Source: Pseudomonadota bacterium | GTDB taxonomy: Bacteria > Myxococcota_A > Polyangia > Haliangiales > Haliangiaceae | NCBI GenBank assembly: GCA_023428295.1 | Contig: JAEYYV010000241.1 | Span: forward strand, 1-8,720 | Reading direction: 5' to 3' | DNA length: 8,720 bases | Part shown: in pieces, positions 5,145 through 8,720 of the stretch | How positions within the stretch are numbered: the stretch's first letter is position 1 | Layout of the letters: every line of letters begins with the position of its first letter | Notes under the pieces: model-generated | Database searches by the model: none | Seen by the model: only the letters and a program-made list of their open reading frames with translations | Told to the model about the DNA's origin: nothing | Program-made: the position numbers and the translations under genes

Positions 5145-6412
5145 CACTGCACACGCTTCTTGTTGAGCAGGCGAACGATCCGCGCGCCGAGTTGGTCGGT
5201 CTCGTGCGGCGAGAGCGCGTAACGCTCGTTACCGAGGTCCACGCGTTCCAGGCGAACCAGTGCTTCGCCGTCGCGCACGATCGTGCGGCCTCCGTCGAGC
5301 GCGTAGCTCCCCGTGCGCGCGGCGTCACGAGGCTTGCGCCGAGGAGGCAGCGTCTCGGCGAGCTGCTCCTTGAACGCGTGCGGCGCTGAGACGAGGATCC
5401 AGTAGCCAGGATCCGTCGCCTTGGTCGCGTTGTCGTCGAGCAGTCCCGCGGCAGCGAGCCGTTCGTGCGCCTCGTCCCAGCGGGTCGGCCCGCTCGCGAG
5501 GAAATAGCGCACCTTCTTCGGCCCGCCGACGCCCTCGGGGTACGTGGTGAGCGTGAACGTCTGCGAGATGTACGAATTGCGCGATGCTGCGATGGGCATC
5601 GGCTTCGCGCGGCTCGGCATGAACACGCGCGGATCGGTGACCAGCTTCCAGTAGCCAGGGTTGCCGGGGCCGATCGCGGTCGCGTCGAGGATCCCCGCCC
5701 GTGCGAGTTGATCGCGCGCGGCCTGCCAGGTCATCGGCGCGTCCGCGCGGAACCAGCGCATGATCTTGTTCGAGCCGAAGACGCCATCGGGGTACGTAAC
5801 AAGCGTGAACGCCGAGAACGCCTCGGCGTTACGCGGAGCACCGGGCAGGGGTTCCGCCTTCGCCGCGTGGAACTGCGCCGGATCGATCGACAGCATCCAG
5901 CCACCGGCTTCGTGCGTGCGCCCAGCGAGCTTGGCCTCGATGACGCCCGCCGCGATAAGTCGGTCGCGCGCTTCAACCCACGTGATCGGCGTTTCGGCCC
6001 GGAACCAGCGCGAGGTGGCGCCGGCGGTGTGACCGCGCGTATAGACGAGCAGCGTGAAGTTGGTCCGCGTATCGGCTGCGTTGCGGGCCGCGGACACGAC
6101 GGTGCGCGCGTAGATCGGGATGCCGGCCTCGCGCAGCGCGTTGGTCAACGCGGCGTAGATCGCCGCGGGCGCATCGGGCGCCACGGCGAGGAGCGCGGAT
6201 CCCGCGGACTGGCTACGGCGGAGGGCCTCGTCGAACTCGACGGGCGCACCGTCGATGGTGAGCCCGAGGGCGTCGAGCTGGATGGAGCAGAACCCGGAGC
6301 TAGTGTTGCGCAGCGCGGGCGCGGCCGGGGGCGTCGGTGTCGGGGACTTGAGGAGGTGCCACAGCACGAGGCCACCTCCGAGCCCGAACGTGAACGGCAT
6401 GCCGTTGGACAT
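5144..6412 (-). CDS. Membrane-anchored protein with three ~83-residue repeats
   Basis: 422 residues from the ATG at 6412, with AAAGGAG at 6419-6425 overlapping the stop of the upstream gene. Residues 7-22 are a glycine-rich membrane anchor (F-G-L-G-G-G-L-V-L-W-H-L-L), followed by a Pro/Ala linker. Residues ~43-103 resemble the ExbD/TolR-like domain of the next gene (G-L-T-I-D-G, then L-R-E-A-G-I-P-I-Y). Three tandem repeats start at F119, F202 and F286. Each has F-T-L-x-x-Y, a W/Y-F-x-A-x-x-P-x-x-W core, an A-R-D-x-L-like helix ending A-G, and a G-Y/W-W-x-L-V/S motif. A C-terminal module at 370-418 contains R-D-G-E-A-L-V-R and A-L-S-P-H-E. I recognise no named family. The repeats suggest an extended protein in or across the envelope or virion. 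Confidence 0.82.
   Translation of the reverse strand: MSNGMPFTFGLGGGLVLWHLLKSPTPTPPAAPALRNTSSGFCSIQLDALGLTIDGAPVEFDEALRRSQSAGSALLAVAPDAPAAIYAALTNALREAGIPIYARTVVSAARNAADTRTNFTLLVYTRGHTAGATSRWFRAETPITWVEARDRLIAAGVIEAKLAGRTHEAGGWMLSIDPAQFHAAKAEPLPGAPRNAEAFSAFTLVTYPDGVFGSNKIMRWFRADAPMTWQAARDQLARAGILDATAIGPGNPGYWKLVTDPRVFMPSRAKPMPIAASRNSYISQTFTLTTYPEGVGGPKKVRYFLASGPTRWDEAHERLAAAGLLDDNATKATDPGYWILVSAPHAFKEQLAETLPPRRKPRDAARTGSYALDGGRTIVRDGEALVRLERVDLGNERYALSPHETDQLGARIVRLLNKKRVQ
5312..6058 (-). repeat. Three tandem protein-coding repeats (~250 bp each)
   Basis: The units are about 5810-6058, 5558-5809 and 5312-5557, in frame within the 422-residue gene. They are clear at the protein level and diverged at the DNA level, so the duplication is old and kept by selection. 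Conserved positions include aromatic residues, the A-x-x-x-L-x-x-A-G helix and a D/A-P motif after the W-x-L strand. Confidence 0.8.
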
Positions 6413-6418
6413 GAGCGA

Positions 6419-6425
6419 CTCCTTT
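6419..6425 (-). promoter_or_regulatory. Ribosome binding site overlapping the upstream stop
   Basis: AAAGGAG on the minus strand lies six bases before the ATG at 6412 and includes the last two bases of the lytic transglycosylase stop (TAA at 6426-6424). It fixes the start of the repeat protein and links its translation to termination on the upstream gene. Confidence 0.75.
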
Positions 6426-7044
6426 AGGAGGAGGCGAAGGCCGCGCGGGCAAGCGCCCGCTCGCGCTGGTACAGCGCGACGACGCTCTTGCACCAGGCGA
6501 CCTTCGCCGGGTTGGAGAGATGCTTGGACGCGCCCGCGACCTTGGCGTGCGCGCTGACCTGGTCGATCGTGAGGTCGACGGCGCCGAGACCTTCGAGGTA
6601 GCGCGCGACACGACCGAGCCCACCGGCCTCGGAGTAGCCCGCGTTCCAGCCGAACGTGAGCAGCTCGACGAAGCGCAGGTTGTTCCAGTCGGCGTGCAGC
6701 GACGGGATCCGCGGGTGGTGCTTGCGGTAGCTGTCGACGATCAGCCGGAGGAGCTCGCACCCGATCGCGACGTTGGTCGCTGGATCGGTGAGGTGCTCAC
6801 CGCGATACGCCGTGCCGTGGCGCTTGTTGTAGTCGGCGAGTATGACCGGGACGACCTGCATGAGGCCGATTGCGCTGCCCGCGCGGGCCTTGGACAGGCC
6901 GTCGGACTCGCGCTCGACCAGCGCGCGCACGTACTCGATCGGCAGCACGCCGCGGTACCGCTCGAACACCGGATCGAACCGACGCACGCGAGGCTTGGTC
7001 GCGAACACCGGGCGCAACGTGGGCGTGCGCGGGGGGGCGACCAC
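6424..7044 (-). CDS. Lytic transglycosylase (SLT domain)
   Basis: 206 residues from a GTG at 7044, with GAGAGGA about nine bases upstream. Residues ~28-155 match the soluble lytic transglycosylase fold: catalytic E46 in R-E-S-D-G, then A-I-G-L-M-Q (58-63), a helical middle with D-P-A-T-N-V-A-I-G (87-95), and the W-N-A-G motif (133-136). These enzymes cleave the MurNAc-GlcNAc bond with 1,6-anhydro formation. No signal peptide or membrane helix is visible; the N-terminal 25 residues are Pro/Arg-rich. A cytoplasmic product delivered in a particle would fit, as in virion-associated transglycosylases; a conjugative VirB1-type role is the alternative. It sits in the same operon as an M23 endopeptidase, so both glycan and peptide bonds of the wall could be attacked. 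Confidence 0.88.
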   Translation of the reverse strand: MVAPPRTPTLRPVFATKPRVRRFDPVFERYRGVLPIEYVRALVERESDGLSKARAGSAIGLMQVVPVILADYNKRHGTAYRGEHLTDPATNVAIGCELLRLIVDSYRKHHPRIPSLHADWNNLRFVELLTFGWNAGYSEAGGLGRVARYLEGLGAVDLTIDQVSAHAKVAGASKHLSNPAKVAWCKSVVALYQRERALARAAFASS

Positions 7045-7080
7045 CGGCGCGATCCTCTCGGTCGGGCGGCTCGAGGTCGC

Positions 7081-7815
7081 TTAGACCTGGGACGGCCTCG
7101 TGATCGGGCCGGTCGCGAACGCCGACGCAGCTGACGCGACCGAGACCTGGGACGGCCTCGTGATCGGACCGGTCGCGATCACCGAAGCTGGTGATGCAAC
7201 CGAGACCTGGGATGGCTTCGTAATCGGGCCGGTCGCGAACGCCGACGCGGGTGACGCGACCGAGACCTGGGATGGCATCGTGATCGGACCATCGACCGGC
7301 ATCGGCGCGGCGGTCGTCACCGACGGCGTCGGCAAGGCGCTGAGTGCGCCACTCGGAGAGGCGATGCTCGGTACGGTGGACGACGTCGCGATGCTCGGCG
7401 CGGAGGACGCAGTCGCGATGCCCGGTGCGGTCGCGATGCTCGGCACCACATCGGCGTACGGGTCGATCGGGCGCATGTCCCCGGACGGGCCCGCGTGCGG
7501 CGACGGCGCGGCGACGACATCGATCACCGCGGGGCGGTACGGTGCGACCAGCGGCATCGCGCCGGGCGATGTCGCGACGACGGCGACCGCGGGGCCATAC
7601 GGATCGATCGGCTGCATCGCACCGGACGGCCCCGCGTCCAGCGCACGCGGGACGAGCGTCGGCGCGACCGCAGTGGAGCTCGACGCGCGCGGCATCGCGT
7701 GCGCTGACGATGCTGTGAACAGCGGACCGACGACGTAGCGCCCAGCCGCGTAGCCGGCCGCGCCACCCGCGGCCAGCCACAGCACGGAAGCGAGCTGATT
7801 GTCGTCGTTGGACAT
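7081..7815 (-). CDS. Membrane-anchored low-complexity protein with 20-residue repeats
   Basis: 244 residues from the ATG at 7815, with GGAG at 7821-7824. Residues 8-33 form a hydrophobic, glycine/alanine-rich anchor (W-L-A-A-G-G-A-A-G-Y-A-A-G). It could serve as a signal anchor. The remainder is Ala/Pro/Ser/Thr/Val-rich and probably extended. G-P-S-G-[AD]-M-[QR]-P-I-D-P-Y occurs twice (62-73, 109-120) and P-S-I-A-T/S-type units recur at 125-153. From residue 176 a 20-residue unit, beginning G-P-I-T and containing P-S-Q-V-S-V-A-S, is repeated three times plus a nine-residue partial copy that ends the protein. I know no family. Fibre, spike or wall-spanning roles fit the composition. Confidence 0.78.
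   Translation of the reverse strand: MSNDDNQLASVLWLAAGGAAGYAAGRYVVGPLFTASSAHAMPRASSSTAVAPTLVPRALDAGPSGAMQPIDPYGPAVAVVATSPGAMPLVAPYRPAVIDVVAAPSPHAGPSGDMRPIDPYADVVPSIATAPGIATASSAPSIATSSTVPSIASPSGALSALPTPSVTTAAPMPVDGPITMPSQVSVASPASAFATGPITKPSQVSVASPASVIATGPITRPSQVSVASAASAFATGPITRPSQV
7084..7290 (-). repeat. 60-bp tandem repeat, about 3.5 copies
   Basis: Unit boundaries fall about every 60 bases (7231-7290, 7171-7230, 7111-7170, then a partial copy at 7084-7110). Copies are highly similar at the DNA level, with GAGACCTGGGA[CT]GGC on the plus strand recurring at exact 60-base spacing. The unit keeps the reading frame, so copy number can change without breaking the protein. Near-identity suggests recent expansion or conversion. 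Confidence 0.93.
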
Positions 7816-7979
7816 GGAGACTCCGTTAGCGAGAGGAGAGAGGGGGAGGGAACGAGGAGGAGGAACGGATCGGGGCCTCGGTTCGCGCGAGCGACCAGAG
7901 GGCCACCTGGTTGGGTTCGTGACTTGGTTCGATTCATTCGGGCGCGATCAGTGCGCGCCCTCGTCGCGCCATCGCGGCG
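7816..7979. promoter_or_regulatory. 164-bp spacer with pyrimidine-rich leader
   Basis: This is the longest gene-free stretch inside the element. On the minus strand it holds a GC hairpin (listed separately), then a 50-base pyrimidine-rich tract at about 7828-7880, then GGAG before the ATG at 7815. I see no convincing -35/-10 pair. The spacing suggests that the genes from 7815 leftward form their own transcription unit, with a promoter I cannot identify or a processed leader. Confidence 0.35.
7940..7960 (-). terminator. GC-rich hairpin after the 119-residue gene
   Basis: GGGCGCG (7940-7946) and CGCGCCC (7954-7960) form a perfect seven-pair stem with a seven-base loop, 20 bases past the stop codon at 7980. 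There is no T-run, so an intrinsic terminator is not fully met. It could be a Rho-assisted terminator, an mRNA 3' stabiliser or a processing site. Confidence 0.4.
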
Positions 7980-8339
7980 CTACAGCAGGACGACTTCGTC
8001 CGGGGCGTACACGCAGGTCGCGCCCTCGTCGTCGAGGCCGAGATCCTCGGCCTGCGCGACATCGACGGCGATCATGTCGCCCTCGAGCACCGGCTCGGCG
8101 AGGTCCGTCGGTTGCGCGGTCTTGTAAGACGGCGCCACGGCGAACATCGAGAGCAGGCCCGACGACGCGGGCGCCTTCGCGCCCCGACCGTCGACGGTCT
8201 TGTAGGTCGGCGTCGCGCCGCCGAACAGCGACCCGAACAGGCCCGAGAGCCCGCTCGACGTCGCCACCGGACGCGTGACAGTCGCCTTCGCGGCCTTGCC
8301 GCTCTTGTAGACGGGGGTGTTGCTCTTGAAGAGATCCAT
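7980..8339 (-). CDS. Hypothetical protein with three P-x-Y-K repeats
   Basis: 119 residues from the ATG at 8339. I chose this start because GGAGGTG lies six bases upstream; the GTG at 8348 lies inside that site. The first 75 residues contain three imperfect repeats of the form L/M-F ... T/A-P-x-Y-K-S/T, at about 3-14, 38-49 and 65-75. The first two are followed by basic A-K-A stretches, and glycine-rich L-F-G-S-L-F-G-G precedes the second. The C-terminal 40 residues are acidic (E-G-D-M-I-A-V-D, then A-E-D-L-G-L-D-D-E-G) and end in hydrophobic V-V-L-L. No family is recognised. The charge split suggests a scaffold or linker protein binding a regular partner through the Y-K motifs. Confidence 0.75.
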   Translation of the reverse strand: MDLFKSNTPVYKSGKAAKATVTRPVATSSGLSGLFGSLFGGATPTYKTVDGRGAKAPASSGLLSMFAVAPSYKTAQPTDLAEPVLEGDMIAVDVAQAEDLGLDDEGATCVYAPDEVVLL

Positions 8340-8345
8340 GGGGTT

Positions 8346-8352
8346 CACCTCC
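8346..8352 (-). promoter_or_regulatory. Ribosome binding site deciding the start at 8339
   Basis: GGAGGTG on the minus strand lies six bases before the ATG at 8339. It contains the GTG at 8348-8346 that would otherwise be called as the start, so the ATG is the better choice. Confidence 0.75.
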
Positions 8353-8354
8353 GG

Positions 8355-8657
8355 CTACTTGAGGATCCGAGCGAGCAGGCCACCGAGCGTACGGAGGCGC
8401 TCGTCGCGCTTCGCGTGCTCCCAGAGCGCGCCCTGGTACGTGATGAGGTTCTCGACGTCGACGCCGGCCTCGCCCTGCGCGACCGGTGCGGCCGGCAGCG
8501 ACTGAAGCGCGGCGAGCGCCTGGATCCCCATGTCGACCAACTCGCCGGTCGTCATCCCGAAGCGGGACGCGAGCGACGTGTCGTCGACGTACTGCGGGTA
8601 CTGCGGCATCAGCGTTGGCCGGTAATAACCGGCCGCGCTGCTACCGCCGGTGATCAC
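8355..8657 (-). CDS. Hypothetical small protein, start uncertain
   Basis: 100 residues from a GTG at 8657; an ATG at 8609 is an alternative, and the frame stays open to the right window edge, so the gene may be longer. Residues 10-25 are rich in Tyr, Pro and Gln (G-Y-Y-R-P-T-L-M-P-Q-Y-P-Q-Y). They are followed by helices at ~30-52 (G-M-T-T-G-E-L-V-D-M-G-I-Q-A-L) and a basic C-terminal helix (H-A-K-R-D-E-R-L-R-T-L-G-G-L-L-A-R-I-L-K). No signal peptide or membrane segment is seen. The family is not recognised. The stop lies 15 bases before the next ATG, so it is co-transcribed with the P-x-Y-K protein. Confidence 0.65.
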   Translation of the reverse strand: MITGGSSAAGYYRPTLMPQYPQYVDDTSLASRFGMTTGELVDMGIQALAALQSLPAAPVAQGEAGVDVENLITYQGALWEHAKRDERLRTLGGLLARILK

Positions 8658-8660
8658 CGT

Positions 8661-8720
8661 CGGGCGCGCGCCCCGCGGGCCGCCCCCCGGGCGCGCGCCC
8701 CCCCCCGTGGGGCGGGGGCG
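8661..8720. other. Almost pure G/C terminal stretch, probably contig-end artefact
   Basis: 59 of the last 60 bases are G or C. GGGCGCGCGCCCC occurs twice (8662-8674, 8689-8701), the first ten or so bases of each being self-complementary, followed by a C-run and a G-rich mirror. Such sequence is typical of poor or chimeric ends of an assembly. I would not infer protein sequence from it. Confidence 0.55.

Larger units (their letters stand above)
627..8720. mobile_element. Left part of a tRNA-integrated prophage-like element
   Basis: The evidence is an intact tRNA-Gly, an adjacent tyrosine integrase and an excisionase-like HTH gene, followed by a long run of minus-strand, tightly coupled genes of accessory type (cell-wall hydrolases, small membrane proteins, repeat proteins). 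No housekeeping gene appears after the tRNA. The element continues beyond the right edge, so its size and replication or packaging genes are unknown. The hydrolases and single-pass membrane proteins fit a virus entry/virion-membrane module better than a conjugative element, since no VirB or relaxase gene is visible. Neither option is proven. Confidence 0.7.

Noticed and set aside
5465..6427. Plus-strand open frame of 320 codons
   Set aside because: Antisense to the triple-repeat protein, whose repeats are conserved at protein level on the minus strand.
7084..7290. CRISPR-like array
   Set aside because: Repeats are contiguous, 60 bp, in frame and without spacers.
7100..7738. Plus-strand open frame of 212 codons with glycine-rich repeats
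   Set aside because: Mirror of the 60-bp tandem repeat; the minus strand has a ribosome binding site, an anchor helix and operon context.
6797..7780. Minus-strand open frame of 327 codons
   Set aside because: Out-of-frame reading across the repeat protein and transglycosylase; Arg/Asp-rich repeats simply reflect the 60-bp DNA repeat.

Overview
The window is very GC-rich and densely coded. Together with the style of the fragment at the left edge (an IS66-type transposase N-terminus), this suggests a high-GC bacterium such as a myxobacterium (Myxococcota). That assignment is an inference; no marker gene in the window proves it.

Layout. Positions 1-554 look like host chromosome: the start of an IS66-like transposase running off the left edge, a short broken reading frame, and a possible tRNA promoter. 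A complete tRNA-Gly (anticodon CCC) lies at 555-626. Immediately after it, a tyrosine recombinase gene ends at 677, pointing toward the tRNA. From there to the right edge every supported gene is on the minus strand. This is the classic left end (attL) of an element integrated into a tRNA gene. Its right end is outside the window.

From the right edge toward the tRNA, in transcription order, the cargo is: an open-ended small protein; a 119-residue protein with three P-x-Y-K repeats; a 164-bp spacer with a GC hairpin; a membrane-anchored low-complexity protein ending in a 20-residue tandem repeat; a lytic transglycosylase; a membrane-anchored protein with three ~83-residue repeats; a small membrane protein sharing an ExbD/TolR-like segment with it; a membrane-anchored M23 endopeptidase fused to a GIY-YIG nuclease domain; a C-terminally membrane-anchored protein; a small soluble protein; a second M23-fold protein that has lost its catalytic residues; an excisionase-like HTH protein; and the integrase. 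Many junctions are TGATG or ATGA overlaps, so the run 7815 to 677 is probably one translationally coupled operon.

The gene content is three peptidoglycan-hydrolase-type folds, at least five predicted single-pass membrane proteins, an integrase and an HTH. No portal, terminase, tape-measure or conjugation gene is visible. My best hypothesis is the entry/virion-membrane module of an integrated, undescribed prophage-like element, possibly a tailless virus with an internal membrane. No capsid or packaging gene is in view, so this stays an inference. The most unusual points are the M23-GIY-YIG fusion with paired DNA palindromes in its linker, the dead M23 paralogue, and the out-of-frame HTH/integrase junction.
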